DNA from: an uncultured Anaerofilum sp.
Lineage (GTDB): Bacteria; Bacillota; Clostridia; Oscillospirales; Ruminococcaceae
DNA length: 64,000 nt
Assembly: GCA_944385935.1 (NCBI GenBank)
Contig: CALWZC010000005.1
Coordinates: 101,375 to 165,374, forward strand
Reading direction: 5' to 3'
The number at the start of each line of letters is the position of its first letter. Positions within the stretch are counted from its first letter, which is position 1. The notes beneath the pieces were generated by a model. The model saw only the letters and a program-made list of their open reading frames with translations, searched no databases and had not been told where the DNA came from. The translations under genes were made by a program, and so were the position numbers. Positions 44,557-53,505 of the stretch are shown here, one piece after another.

Positions 44557-45993
44557 ATGCAAAAGTCAATGCGTAAAACAAAAATTATCTGCACCATGGG
44601 TCCTGCAAACCAAGACCCCAAAGTGTTGCGTGGAATGATGGAGGCTGGCATGAATGTTGCCCGCTTCAACTTCTCTCATGGTAGCCATGAGGAGCATCAG
44701 GGCCGTTTGGACAACCTGTTTGCTCTGCGCAAAGAGTTGGGTCTGCCTGTTGCTGCTTTGCTGGATACCAAGGGCCCCGAAATTCGTTTGAAGCAATTTG
44801 CAAATGGCAAAGAGGTTTTGGAAGAGGGTCAAACCTTCACTCTGACCACTCGTGAAGTAGAAGGCACTAATGAGATTGTTGGCGTAAGCTACAACAACCT
44901 GCCTCAGGATGTAAAGCCCGGCTCTACCATTTTGCTGGCTGACGGTTTGATTCGTCTGGAAGTTCAGAGCGTAACCGACACTGATATCGTTTGCCGTGTT
45001 ATGAACCGTGGCCCCATCTCCAACAACAAGGGCGTAAACGTTCCCGGTGTTTCTCTGTCCATGCCTTATATGAGCGAGAAGGACAAGTCTGATATCCTCT
45101 TTGGTGTAAAAGCAGGCTTTGACTTTATTGCTGCTAGCTTTACCCGTAATGCGCAGGATATTATGGACATCCGCAACCTGTTGAAGAGCGCAGGCGGCGA
45201 GCATATCCGCATTATTGCTAAAATTGAGAACCAAGAGGGTATTGATAACATCAAAGAGATTTTGGAAGTTGCTGATGGTATCATGATTGCCCGTGGTGAT
45301 ATGGGTGTTGAAATCGACTTCACCGAAATTCCTATCATCCAGAAAGACCTGATTCTGCACAGCTTTGCAGCAGGTAAGCCTGTTATCACTGCTACCCAGA
45401 TGTTGGAGAGCATGATTGAGAATCCTCGTCCCACCCGTGCAGAAATTACTGACGTTGCAAATGCTATCTACGATGGTACCAGTGCAGTAATGCTTAGTGG
45501 TGAGACAGCTGCTGGTAAGTGGCCCGTTGAGGCTGTTCGCACCATGGCAGCTATTGCAGAGCGCACCGAGCAAGACCCCCACTACCAGGAGCGTTATGGC
45601 GTTTCCTTGGATGAGGGCAACCTGTCTATTTCTGCTGCTACTGCACACGCAGCTTGCACCATTGCACATGATGTAAAGGCAAAGGCTATCATTGCTATTT
45701 CTAAGAGTGGCCAGACTGTTCGCCAGATGTGCCGCTACCGTTCCGATGCTCCTATCATTGCTTGTGTAATGGATGAAAGCGTACAGCGTCAGTTGGCAGT
45801 AAGTTGGGGTGTAACTGCTGTGGTAATGCCCGCAGGTAACAACACCGACGAGATGATTGCACATGCTGCTAGAGTTGCAGAGGAAAATGGTCTTGTAAGC
45901 AAGGGCGATGTAGTTGTATTGACTGCTGGTGTTCCTGTAGGTGTTTCTGGTACCACAAACATGATTAAGGTACACACCATCGGCGAGAACTAA
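44557..45993 (+). CDS. pyk: Pyruvate kinase
   Basis: Pyruvate kinase makes ATP and pyruvate from phosphoenolpyruvate. The 478-residue protein has MRKTKIICTMGPANQDP, NFSHGSHEEH, the catalytic Lys region IIAKIENQEG, the Mg-binding ARGDMGVEI, and the C-terminal allosteric domain. It lacks the extra phosphoenolpyruvate-utiliser domain found in Bacillus Pyk. Codon use is that of very highly expressed genes, which also produces a long false reading frame on the opposite strand. AAAGGAG lies ten bases before the ATG at 44557. Confidence 0.98.
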   Translation: MQKSMRKTKIICTMGPANQDPKVLRGMMEAGMNVARFNFSHGSHEEHQGRLDNLFALRKELGLPVAALLDTKGPEIRLKQFANGKEVLEEGQTFTLTTREVEGTNEIVGVSYNNLPQDVKPGSTILLADGLIRLEVQSVTDTDIVCRVMNRGPISNNKGVNVPGVSLSMPYMSEKDKSDILFGVKAGFDFIAASFTRNAQDIMDIRNLLKSAGGEHIRIIAKIENQEGIDNIKEILEVADGIMIARGDMGVEIDFTEIPIIQKDLILHSFAAGKPVITATQMLESMIENPRPTRAEITDVANAIYDGTSAVMLSGETAAGKWPVEAVRTMAAIAERTEQDPHYQERYGVSLDEGNLSISAATAHAACTIAHDVKAKAIIAISKSGQTVRQMCRYRSDAPIIACVMDESVQRQLAVSWGVTAVVMPAGNNTDEMIAHAARVAEENGLVSKGDVVVLTAGVPVGVSGTTNMIKVHTIGEN

Positions 45994-46017
45994 TTGTTAG
46001 AACTTTGATGGAATAAA

Positions 46018-46058
46018 AACAAGCGGCATTTTGCAAAGAATGCCGCTTGTTGTATTTT
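46018..46058 (+). terminator. Terminator after pyk
   Basis: AACAAGCGGCATT and AATGCCGCTTGTT form a perfect 13-base-pair stem followed by GTATTTT. Confidence 0.9.
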
Positions 46059-46121
46059 AGAAGAATGAAATACGTTTGTAAAAAATAAAATAGTGATAAG
46101 TGGATGAAAGGAAGAAAAAAT

Positions 46122-46586
46122 ATGGAAAGAATTGCTAGTTTTTGCGTAGACCACCGTTGTTTGGAGCGTGGAATGTATACCTCCCGTGTGGATGGAGACA
46201 TTACCACCTATGACATTCGCATGAAAAAGCCCAATCAGGGGGATTACTTGGCAGTGCCTGCTATGCACACCATAGAGCACCTTTTTGCTACCTTTGCCCG
46301 TTCTAGCCGTTTTGGAAGCCATGTAATTTATGTAGGGCCCATGGGATGCCGTACAGGATTCTATTTGTTGGTACGTGACCTATCTCCAGAAGATTCCATT
46401 GCTTTGGCAAAAGAGAGCATGGAATTTATTGCAGACTATGATGGAGAGATTCCCGGCGCAACCGAACCAGAATGTGGAAACTGGAAAGAGCAGGATTTAG
46501 CAGGAGCAAAAGTAGAGGCCAAGGAAATGGCTAGTGTTTTGAAAAACTGGACAAAAGAAAATCTCGCATATAAAAAATATCTGTAA
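46122..46586 (+). CDS. luxS: S-ribosylhomocysteine lyase LuxS
   Basis: LuxS splits S-ribosylhomocysteine into homocysteine and the autoinducer-2 precursor DPD, recycling methyl groups after SAM use. The 154-residue protein has the metal motif HTIEH, MGCRTGFYLL with the catalytic Cys, and ECGNW for the third ligand. The start at 46122 follows GAAGGAAG; 46104 is less likely. No pfs gene is adjacent, so autoinducer signalling versus simple recycling cannot be told. Confidence 0.97.
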   Translation: MERIASFCVDHRCLERGMYTSRVDGDITTYDIRMKKPNQGDYLAVPAMHTIEHLFATFARSSRFGSHVIYVGPMGCRTGFYLLVRDLSPEDSIALAKESMEFIADYDGEIPGATEPECGNWKEQDLAGAKVEAKEMASVLKNWTKENLAYKKYL

Positions 46587-46588
46587 TA

Positions 46589-46906
46589 GTGGGGAATATC
46601 AAAAAAATTCTTTTGGCAGTGTTCTCCCTTGCAATGCTAGGTGGGTATTTGGTTTGTCTGATGGCTGGTGTTACAGGTAATATTCAATGGCTTCAGATTT
46701 ATTCCACTGTTTCCCGCTATGTTGGCTATCAGTGGGTAATTTTTGGCTCTTTGTTCTACTTTTGTCAGATTGCCAGCCTGTTTTTTCTCAATCCCAAAGT
46801 ATTCCGCAAATTATACAAGCACAAAATAGCAGACATTGTATTTTTTATGCCGGTTGTGCTTTTATTTCTTATTTCATTTTTGCGAAACTACAGAATTTTA
46901 CAATAA
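46589..46906 (+). CDS. 105-residue small multi-pass membrane protein
   Basis: Three hydrophobic segments (about 5-28, 45-67 and 82-100). Translation would begin at GTG 46589, two bases after the luxS stop, with a poor ribosome-binding site, so coupling to luxS is likely. It ends before the bidirectional terminator. I do not recognise the family. Confidence 0.6.
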   Translation: MGNIKKILLAVFSLAMLGGYLVCLMAGVTGNIQWLQIYSTVSRYVGYQWVIFGSLFYFCQIASLFFLNPKVFRKLYKHKIADIVFFMPVVLLFLISFLRNYRILQ

Positions 46907-46912
46907 ATGAAA

Positions 46913-46948
46913 AAGACAGATTTACAGCTTTTGGTTAATCTGTCTTTG
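46913..46948. terminator. Bidirectional terminator inside the end of ogt
   Basis: AAAGACAGATT and AATCTGTCTTT form a perfect 11-base-pair stem. It overlaps the 3' end of ogt on the minus strand. Confidence 0.7.
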
Positions 46949-47408
46949 TATATTGTTGTTCCAACTCCAAAAGCTGTTCTTTGCGACTGATTCCTGCGGC
47001 GTATCCTGTAAGGCTGCCATTTTTGCCAATGACACGATGACAAGGGATAACAATGGCAATGGGGTTGTGGTGATTGGCCATTCCCACAGCCCTGCAAGCC
47101 TTTGGGCTACCAATTTGCACAGCAATTTGCTGATAGCTACACACTTCACCATAGGGAATGGTTTGCAGTGCTTGCCAGACTTTTTGTTGAAACGGGGTGC
47201 CTTTGGGGGCAAGAGGCAAGGAAAAGCAAGTCCTACAGTGGGAAAAATATTCTTGTAATTGTTGTTGTGCTTGCTGTAAAAGTGGGGTAGATGGTTCTTG
47301 CAAAACAGAGCTGTTACAAAAAGAAATGGATACAATGGCAGATTTTTGAGCTACAATTTCAATGTTTCCCAAAGGGCTGGGGATAACACAAGAATCAAAA
47401 TGTTCCAT
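46935..47408 (-). CDS. ogt: Methylated-DNA-protein-cysteine methyltransferase
   Basis: This suicide DNA repair protein takes the methyl group from O6-methylguanine onto its own Cys. The 157-residue protein has the active site VIPCHRVIGKNGSLTGYAAG, FQQKVWQALQTIPYGEVCSYQQIA for DNA binding, and the family GMANHHNP. It has no fused Ada domain. It stands alone on the minus strand, diverging from the phosphoesterase gene. Confidence 0.96.
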   Translation of the reverse strand: MEHFDSCVIPSPLGNIEIVAQKSAIVSISFCNSSVLQEPSTPLLQQAQQQLQEYFSHCRTCFSLPLAPKGTPFQQKVWQALQTIPYGEVCSYQQIAVQIGSPKACRAVGMANHHNPIAIVIPCHRVIGKNGSLTGYAAGISRKEQLLELEQQYTKTD

Positions 47409-47458
47409 AAAATAGTCCTTCTAACAGAAAAGTTTGTATTTGGAAAGGATGGGATAGT

Positions 47459-48262
47459 ATGAATTGGCAAAAATATTTTTGGTCTGCCTTAGGGATGGGG
47501 GCAACAGTGGGCAGCGGTCTTTTGTATTATGCGGTAAAGATTGAGCCGGAAAAACTGCGGGTCACTTCGCCTGCATTGCCTCGTCCCATTCCGGTGAAAA
47601 CCGTGTTTTTTTCTGATGTTCATTTGGGCAGAAAATACCATCCCAAACATTTGGAAGCCATTGTAAATGCCATCAATGCACAGTCTCCCCAGTTGGTACT
47701 ATTTGGAGGGGATTTCTTTGCCAAGCTACCCAAAGATTTCCATATGTTGGATTTTGGGTGGATGGAACAACAGTTGAAAAAAATAAATGCTCCCTTAGGA
47801 AAATTTGCGGTATTAGGAAACCATGATGTTCGTTATGGCTCTAAGCCCTTTTTTTACCGACTGTTTGAAAAAAGCGGTTTTACAGTGCTATGGGACGAAG
47901 TTGTTCAAGTAAATGAACAAATTAGTATTTGTGGCCTTTCCCCATATTCCAATGGGCGGGCTATGGTACAGCTTCCAGATGATGGGTACCGAATTTGTCT
48001 ATGCCACATGCCAGACAAAGCAAGGTATTTATCATTGAGAAGATGCGATGTAATGCTTTCGGGCCATAGCCATGATGGACAGGTTCATCTGCCGATTTTA
48101 ACCAAGATGATTCTACCACCGGGAGGAAAAATGTATCCCTATGGATTATATCATCCCCAAGGCAAGGAAAAAGCAACTTTGTTTGTAAGCCGGGGCATTG
48201 GCACTTCCGGCCCTCCCTTGCGTATGGGAAGTGCACCGGAAGTGGTAGTATTTGAGCCTTAA
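47459..48262 (+). CDS. Membrane-anchored metallophosphoesterase
   Basis: A 267-residue calcineurin-like phosphoesterase of the YkuE/YaeI group. An N-terminal hydrophobic segment (about 7-25) precedes the domain. Metal-binding motifs are in order: FFSDVHLGRKYHP, FGGDFFAK, LGNHDVRYG, CLCHMPD and SGHSHDGQVHLP. Some relatives act on UDP-sugar lipids or phospholipid substrates; the target here is unknown. It converges on the membrane glycosyltransferase gene, ten bases apart. Confidence 0.92.
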   Translation: MNWQKYFWSALGMGATVGSGLLYYAVKIEPEKLRVTSPALPRPIPVKTVFFSDVHLGRKYHPKHLEAIVNAINAQSPQLVLFGGDFFAKLPKDFHMLDFGWMEQQLKKINAPLGKFAVLGNHDVRYGSKPFFYRLFEKSGFTVLWDEVVQVNEQISICGLSPYSNGRAMVQLPDDGYRICLCHMPDKARYLSLRRCDVMLSGHSHDGQVHLPILTKMILPPGGKMYPYGLYHPQGKEKATLFVSRGIGTSGPPLRMGSAPEVVVFEP

Positions 48263-48272
48263 AACTTTTGAT

Positions 48273-49679
48273 TTATAAAATACCTAGGGTTTTTATCCAC
48301 GCGAATGCACTGGGAATAAACCAGAATGCCCCAAAGGTTACAACGAATGTGCCATACAACCATAGACGGATGGAAGGTGTATCCATAGCAGGGGGGCAAA
48401 GACGGTCGAACAACTGCTTGCCTTTTAATGGGAATTTTCCAAATAATCCAATGATGATGGGGGCAGAAAATGCCACTGGTGCAAGCTGTGCAAGGTAGGG
48501 AATTAAATCAAAATAAACGGTGTTTGTACGTTGCTGGGCACTTCCACTAATGGTGACACCAAACCACTGCCCAATAATGCCAAAGTCGAAAAGATTTGCT
48601 TCAATCTGTCCCACAAAGAGATAGGCAGTCATCAGGAAAAAACCTGCCACAGAAATGCCATGTAGCAACATCCATCGTTGGGACTGATTGCTTTGCCAAT
48701 TGGTGAGAAGCACAAAGGGAGTGAGAAGAATCAACCATTGGGGGTGCCACTGCACCAACAAGAACAGCAGACTAAAGGTAACAAGGCAGACATATATTGC
48801 CTTTTGGTGCAGGGAATTTTGATTTGCAGGTTTCCAGAGCCAGCATATAAACCATAGGGCAGCAAGGGCAACCAGTAGGATGGAAGGCTGTGCCACAAAA
48901 GGCAACACCTGGGCAAACAATCGCTGTGCAATCAGGTTGTTGAAAAAACTTGCATCGCCATTTCTTCCAGCAAATAACAAGGTTCCCGGCAGATAGAGCC
49001 ACATTCCAATCACCAGATATCCCAGTACACGCAGCAACCGTTTTTCCCGCAGCAAAAGCAAGGGAACAAATACAAACAGTGCAAACATTTTGAAAACCAG
49101 TGCCATTCCCATAACCAAAGAGAAAGCTAACAATTTATCTTGCAAGTATAGATACAATGCTCCTAGGATAAACAACAGACAAAGGCTGTCATATTGTCCC
49201 ATGCCCAAAACGGTGAAAAAGGCAATGGGGCAGAGCCAAATTCCATAGCTAGTCCAAGGCAAATATTCCCCCGAAATACCCAGCAAAGAGGCAACCTTTT
49301 GTAATAAAAATCCACACAAAATCCATGCCAATGTGCCGAAAGTCTTTGTCCATAATACAAAAGCAAAGTTACTTACAGGCAAAACTAAGCTAAGCAAGTA
49401 CAGAGGCAAATCCCATATAGCACACAACACATAAAATAGAATGTGATAATGGGCGGCGTTGGCATAGCCCAACACGGCCTTTGCATCCATAGTGTCTTGA
49501 TAAAATGCAAAAAAATTGCCAGAGAAGATATCTTTTAGCAGAATTTGTGTGTGCTGTGCAGTTTCTACAATATCAGGGTGATTCCACAAAAAGAACCCTG
49601 CTACAGCCAAAAAAATCACCACCAATCTGTCCCATTTACAGGGTGGTGTGTATAATAAACCATTTAACCTCTGTTTCAT
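48273..49679 (-). CDS. Polytopic membrane glycosyltransferase, GT-C type
   Basis: A 468-residue protein with about eleven hydrophobic segments. The extracytoplasmic loop after the first segment has WNHPDIVETAQHTQILLKDIFSGNFFAFYQD, resembling the acidic first loop of GT-C (GT39/GT87) polyprenyl-sugar-dependent transferases, and WHPQWLILLTPFVLL near 350. It would use lipid-linked sugars to modify a wall polymer or protein. It is transcribed alone, with AGGAGC upstream of the ATG. Confidence 0.75.
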   Translation of the reverse strand: MKQRLNGLLYTPPCKWDRLVVIFLAVAGFFLWNHPDIVETAQHTQILLKDIFSGNFFAFYQDTMDAKAVLGYANAAHYHILFYVLCAIWDLPLYLLSLVLPVSNFAFVLWTKTFGTLAWILCGFLLQKVASLLGISGEYLPWTSYGIWLCPIAFFTVLGMGQYDSLCLLFILGALYLYLQDKLLAFSLVMGMALVFKMFALFVFVPLLLLREKRLLRVLGYLVIGMWLYLPGTLLFAGRNGDASFFNNLIAQRLFAQVLPFVAQPSILLVALAALWFICWLWKPANQNSLHQKAIYVCLVTFSLLFLLVQWHPQWLILLTPFVLLTNWQSNQSQRWMLLHGISVAGFFLMTAYLFVGQIEANLFDFGIIGQWFGVTISGSAQQRTNTVYFDLIPYLAQLAPVAFSAPIIIGLFGKFPLKGKQLFDRLCPPAMDTPSIRLWLYGTFVVTFGAFWFIPSAFAWIKTLGIL

Positions 49680-49879
49680 AGTTGCTGCTCCTTTAAAACA
49701 TAGTAATACAATCTCGCTGAAACATTATACCATGAACAAAAATAAAATTGTATCATATTGCAACAACCTTTTCATAATCCTATCACTTTTTTAAAGCTGT
49801 TTTGTTGCAAATGCAACCGATGGTATAGTTTCCTTTTGGGTATAATAGCTCTATATCAAACCAAAAAAGGAGTGTTTCT

Positions 49880-51151
49880 ATGGGGTTTAATCTTACGAAT
49901 ACCGTTTCTGCCACAGCAGTGTTTATACAGGGAGTGTTAAGTTTTTTTTCTCCTTGTGTTCTGCCTTTGGTACCAGTGTATCTCAGCTATTTGTCGGGAG
50001 GGCTTTCCCAAGAAGATAGGGCAAAACGCCGGCGGAAATTGCTGGTGAGCACTTTATTTTTTGTAATAGGTATCAGCTTTGCCTTTTTTGTATTGGGCAT
50101 GGGTGTTTCTGCCTTGGGGCAGTTTTTCTCTGGTAATCGGGAGATTTTTGCTTTTGTGGGAGGTATCCTGTTGATTGTGTTAGGCTTGCTTCAGTTGGGT
50201 GTTTTTGGAAAGCACAGCCTATCAAAAGAGCTTCGTCTACCTTTCCGGATTTCGGGCACAATGAATCCAGTTACAGCCTGGTTGTTAGGTTTTACATTTA
50301 GTTTTGCATGGACACCTTGTGTTGGCCCTGCTTTGGCAAGTGTTTTGTTGATGGCTGGAACTGCGGAATCTTCCTCTTTGGGCTTTTTCTATATCTTTTT
50401 GTATACAATCGGCTTTGTCATTCCTTTTTTGGTGCTGGGCATTTTTGCAGATGCTCTTATGGGATGGCTGCAAAAAAGTAAAAAAGCATTGGTTTGGACT
50501 ACTCGTGTAGGTGCAGTGCTATTGATAATAATGGGCGGATTGCTCTTGTCGGGATGGGTCACATCGGATTCTTTCCAAAGTGCTTTTCCAGGAGTAGAAA
50601 GTTCCAGCAGTACCAGACAGGATTCTTCTTCCGCAGGGGAACCTTCTAGCCAACCCACAGAAAGTAGTTCTTCTTCGGACAGTAGTTCGGCAAGTTCTCG
50701 CCCTGTTATTCCTGCGGTAGATTTCACTCTGACCGACCAGTATGGAAATAGCCATACACTTTCTGACTACAAAGGAAAAGTTGTGTTTTTAAATTTCTGG
50801 GCGGATTGGTGTAAATATTGTGTAAAAGAAATGCCAGATATTCAACAACTGTATTTAGACCAAGGGGAAAATACTGGAGACGTTATTATTTTGGGTATTA
50901 CCAGTGGTACCACACAAGAAACCATGACAAAATTCTTTGAAGACCATAAGTTGACCTATCCCACCTTGTTGGATACTGACCAACAGGTATTTTCTGCCTA
51001 TGGTGCTGCAACCCTTCCTATAACTTATATGATTGATAAGGAAGGAAATGTGTATGGATATTTCAACGGTATGATGACCCGTGATGTGATGGATTCCATT
51101 ATCCAACAAACAATAGATGGCAGCGAGGAAAGTTCTTCACAATCTCAATAA
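49880..51151 (+). CDS. CcdA-thioredoxin (TlpA/ResA) fusion protein
   Basis: A 423-residue membrane protein fusing two steps of disulfide reduction. Residues 1-235 are a six-helix CcdA/DsbD transmembrane module with its active Cys26 (SPCVLPLVPVYLS) and Cys147 (WTPCVGPAL). A Ser-rich, unstructured linker of about 45 residues (SSSSTRQDSSS...) follows. Residues about 280-415 are an extracytoplasmic thioredoxin-like TlpA/ResA domain with WCKYC (Cys311, Cys314). Electrons would pass from cytoplasmic thioredoxin through CcdA to the tethered domain. AAAAGGAG precedes the ATG; TATAAT at 49841 may be its -10. Confidence 0.93.
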   Translation: MGFNLTNTVSATAVFIQGVLSFFSPCVLPLVPVYLSYLSGGLSQEDRAKRRRKLLVSTLFFVIGISFAFFVLGMGVSALGQFFSGNREIFAFVGGILLIVLGLLQLGVFGKHSLSKELRLPFRISGTMNPVTAWLLGFTFSFAWTPCVGPALASVLLMAGTAESSSLGFFYIFLYTIGFVIPFLVLGIFADALMGWLQKSKKALVWTTRVGAVLLIIMGGLLLSGWVTSDSFQSAFPGVESSSSTRQDSSSAGEPSSQPTESSSSSDSSSASSRPVIPAVDFTLTDQYGNSHTLSDYKGKVVFLNFWADWCKYCVKEMPDIQQLYLDQGENTGDVIILGITSGTTQETMTKFFEDHKLTYPTLLDTDQQVFSAYGAATLPITYMIDKEGNVYGYFNGMMTRDVMDSIIQQTIDGSEESSSQSQ

Positions 51152-51181
51152 ATGCGCTGCTAAAAAGAAAGGATGTTCAAC

Positions 51182-51445
51182 TTGACACAAAAACCAAAAG
51201 CAATTCTTGCCACCATTTCTTTGGTGGCAGGAGTTCTTGCCTTACTGGCCTTTTTTGTTCCCTTTGCATATTTGGGTTGTTCAGCTGTTGCACTAAGTTG
51301 TGCACTGGTGGTGCTTCTTGGACATAAGAGAGGGAAGGAGCGTGCCAAGAGTGCCATTGTGCTTGTAGTATTGGGTGGTGTGCTTTTGGCTTTGTGGTTT
51401 GTGGTGTGCTTTTTCTTTATGCACATCAACATCTTTGCTATATAA
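51182..51445 (+). CDS. Small DUF4190-like membrane protein
   Basis: A protein of about 87 residues with two or three hydrophobic segments: AILATISLVAGVLALLAFFVPFAYLGCSAVALSCALVVLLGH and AIVLVVLGGVLLALWFVVCFFF, joined by the basic KRGKERAKSA. The pattern of LAI(A/T)SLVxGxL and the basic loop with A(K/R)(S/A)A resembles DUF4190. I prefer TTG at 51182, eight bases after AAAGGA, over ATG 51173, which overlaps that site. Function unknown. Confidence 0.65.
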   Translation: MTQKPKAILATISLVAGVLALLAFFVPFAYLGCSAVALSCALVVLLGHKRGKERAKSAIVLVVLGGVLLALWFVVCFFFMHINIFAI

Positions 51446-51606
51446 TAAACGCACTTTGGGCATAAGAATTTTGCCATAGATAGCAAATGAAAAAATTTTT
51501 TGGAAAAATTTGAAATAATTTGAAAGAAAGCCTTCTTTTGTTTCGTATATGTGGTATAGAGCCGAAAATCACGGCGTAATACATATAACAAAAGGGGGCA
51601 TTTGTA

Positions 51607-51756
51607 ATGTTACAGGTTATTTTAGTTGCAATAGCAGTTTTGGTGGCAATGGGTTATATTTTCGCCAGTGTATCCAGTACAGATGGCGGAATGCAAGAGC
51701 ATGATGTACAGGCAAATGCTCCAGACCCTGCACAGGAAAAAACAACTGTTGCATGA
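51607..51756 (+). CDS. 49-residue small membrane peptide
   Basis: ATG at 51607 follows AAAAGGGGG. The peptide has one hydrophobic helix (LQVILVAIAVLVAMGYIFA) and then a hydrophilic, acidic-to-neutral tail rich in Ala, Asp and Gln. It lies between terminator-like AT-rich DNA and the DUF218 gene, in the same direction. No family recognised. Confidence 0.6.
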   Translation: MLQVILVAIAVLVAMGYIFASVSSTDGGMQEHDVQANAPDPAQEKTTVA

Positions 51757-51809
51757 TGGTCTTGTTTAGAAAAACAAAATAGGGACTGGAAAGCCTCAGA
51801 TATTGCTGG

Positions 51810-52631
51810 TTGCATACCGGTTGGGGTATGTGGGCAATAGATGGGGCTTTTTGGGCAATTTATGGAGGAGAAAAATTGGCACTGTTTCGGAAAATTATCT
51901 TTGCAACAGCAGCTGCGGGAACCTTGCAAAGTGCAATGTTGCTTGTTGGGAATCAAAATTTGGGCAATTTTTTGGTGTATGGACTGACCGGAACAAGCTG
52001 GGCATATGGTATATGGTATCAAAAGGTCAATGAGCTTTGTAAAAAAGGCGTTTGGAAATGGCTTCGGCTGCTGGTTGTGGTTGGTTTGGTAATTGCAACA
52101 GCACTGATAGCAGTAATTGCTTTAACTGGAAAAGCCTCCACCGTACAAGGGGATGAATCTGCTTTGATTGTGCTAGGGGCAGGATTAAAAGGTAAAAAGC
52201 CCAGTGGAATGTTGGCCCGTAGACTGGATGCTGCTTATAATGCTTGGCAGAATAATCCAACATTACAGATTGTTGTTAGTGGTGGACAAGGCAACGACGA
52301 GGAAATTCCAGAGGCCCAAGCCATGGCAGAATATTTAGTAGAAAAGGGCATCCCTGCTGAAAATATTTTGATGGAAGATAAAAGTACAAACACATGGGAA
52401 AATTTTTCTTTTTCTGCTCAACTTTTGCAACAAGAGGGCATTGATTGCAGCCAGCAGCCTGTTGCGTTTGCCACCAGTGATTTTCATTGTTTGCGGGCAA
52501 AGTGGATTGCAGAGCAGATGGATTTTTTTGATGTTCGCAGTATTCCAGCCCCTACGCCTATTAGCAGAGTCATTCCCAGTTGGCTCCGAGAGGCAGTAGG
52601 AGTTGTTTATTATATGATATTTCGTCGCTAA
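51810..52631 (+). CDS. YdcF/SanA-like DUF218 protein with N-terminal extension
   Basis: A 273-residue membrane protein. A DUF218 domain from about residue 113 has ALIVLGAGLKGKKPSGMLARRLDAA, IVVSGGQGNDEEIPEAQAMAEYL, the STNTWENFSFSA Glu-Asn motif and VAFATSDFHCLRA. DUF218 proteins (ElyC, SanA, YdcF) act in envelope homeostasis. A membrane helix (about 86-106) precedes it. Upstream are some 80 residues (GWGMWAIDGAFWAIYGGEKLALFRK...) that I do not recognise. TTG 51810 or ATG 51828 could start it; neither has a good ribosome site, so the true start is uncertain. Confidence 0.75.
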   Translation: MHTGWGMWAIDGAFWAIYGGEKLALFRKIIFATAAAGTLQSAMLLVGNQNLGNFLVYGLTGTSWAYGIWYQKVNELCKKGVWKWLRLLVVVGLVIATALIAVIALTGKASTVQGDESALIVLGAGLKGKKPSGMLARRLDAAYNAWQNNPTLQIVVSGGQGNDEEIPEAQAMAEYLVEKGIPAENILMEDKSTNTWENFSFSAQLLQQEGIDCSQQPVAFATSDFHCLRAKWIAEQMDFFDVRSIPAPTPISRVIPSWLREAVGVVYYMIFRR

Positions 52632-52654
52632 CAGCGAAAAGAGAGGTGACAGGA

Positions 52655-53464
52655 TTGAACCCCATTGTGAGAGTGGAACACCTGCGGAAGGTGTACCGAG
52701 TGGGAAAAGAAAAGGTGGTAGCACTAAATGACGTTAGCCTTGGGATTTTGCCGGGGGAAGTATGCTGCATTGTTGGTGCTTCTGGTAGCGGAAAATCCAC
52801 CCTTTTGAACCAGTTGGCAGGATTGGAAAAGCCAACCAAAGGCAAGGTATATATTGGTCAGCACGAAATTAGTGCTATGACAGAAAATGAACTTGCAAAG
52901 TTTCGGCAGGCACATTTAGGCTTTATCTTCCAAAGTTATAACCTTTTGCCTAATTTGACCGCTGTGGAAAATGTGGCAATGCCGTTAATGTTCAAGGGAG
53001 TAGGGCGCAAAGAACGCACAAAACAGGCTATGGCACAACTAAAGCGCATGGGATTGGCAAAGCGTGCCAACCACAAGCCCACAGAAATGAGTGGTGGACA
53101 GCAACAACGTGTTGGCATTGCCAGAGCCTTTGTGTTAAAGCCAAAGGTAATTTTTGCCGACGAACCTACAGGCAACTTGGATACAAAAACCACACGTCAA
53201 GTCTTATATCGAATGTTGGCCATGGCAAAGGAAAATGGAACCACCTTTGTAATGGTTACCCACGAAAAGGATTTAGCAGGATGTGCCGACCGAGTGATTA
53301 CCATTCAAGATGGCAATGTGCTTTCTGATATCGTGGTGGATGAAGAAACCAAAGCAAAAAACCGTGCACAGATGTTTGCAGGAGTGGAAGAAAATCTGGT
53401 GCCAGATGAGCCAGTAGCAGCCCAGCCAGATACACCAGACACCAAAAAGTCTGAAGAAAAGTAA
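52655..53464 (+). CDS. ABC transporter ATP-binding protein, MacB/LolD type
   Basis: A 269-residue ATPase with Walker A GASGSGKST, Q loop FIFQSYNLLPNLTAVENV, signature MSGGQQQRVGIARAFV, Walker B VIFADEPTGNLD and switch VTHEKD. The sequence FQSYNLLPNLTAxENV and the layout place it with MacB/LolD ATPases, which power extrusion or release rather than import. Translation starts at TTG 52655, eight bases after GAGAGG. A 40-residue C-terminal tail ends KSEEK. The next two genes encode its secreted partner and permease. Confidence 0.94.
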   Translation: MNPIVRVEHLRKVYRVGKEKVVALNDVSLGILPGEVCCIVGASGSGKSTLLNQLAGLEKPTKGKVYIGQHEISAMTENELAKFRQAHLGFIFQSYNLLPNLTAVENVAMPLMFKGVGRKERTKQAMAQLKRMGLAKRANHKPTEMSGGQQQRVGIARAFVLKPKVIFADEPTGNLDTKTTRQVLYRMLAMAKENGTTFVMVTHEKDLAGCADRVITIQDGNVLSDIVVDEETKAKNRAQMFAGVEENLVPDEPVAAQPDTPDTKKSEEK

Positions 53465-53505
53465 TCATAAAATTATATTTTATCAATAGGCAAGGAGATA
53501 AAACA

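Noticed and set aside
44566..45975. 469-codon open frame on the minus strand
   Set aside because: It lies fully opposite pyk, whose biased codons avoid stops on the other strand. The protein is Cys/His/Asn-rich with no recognisable domain.
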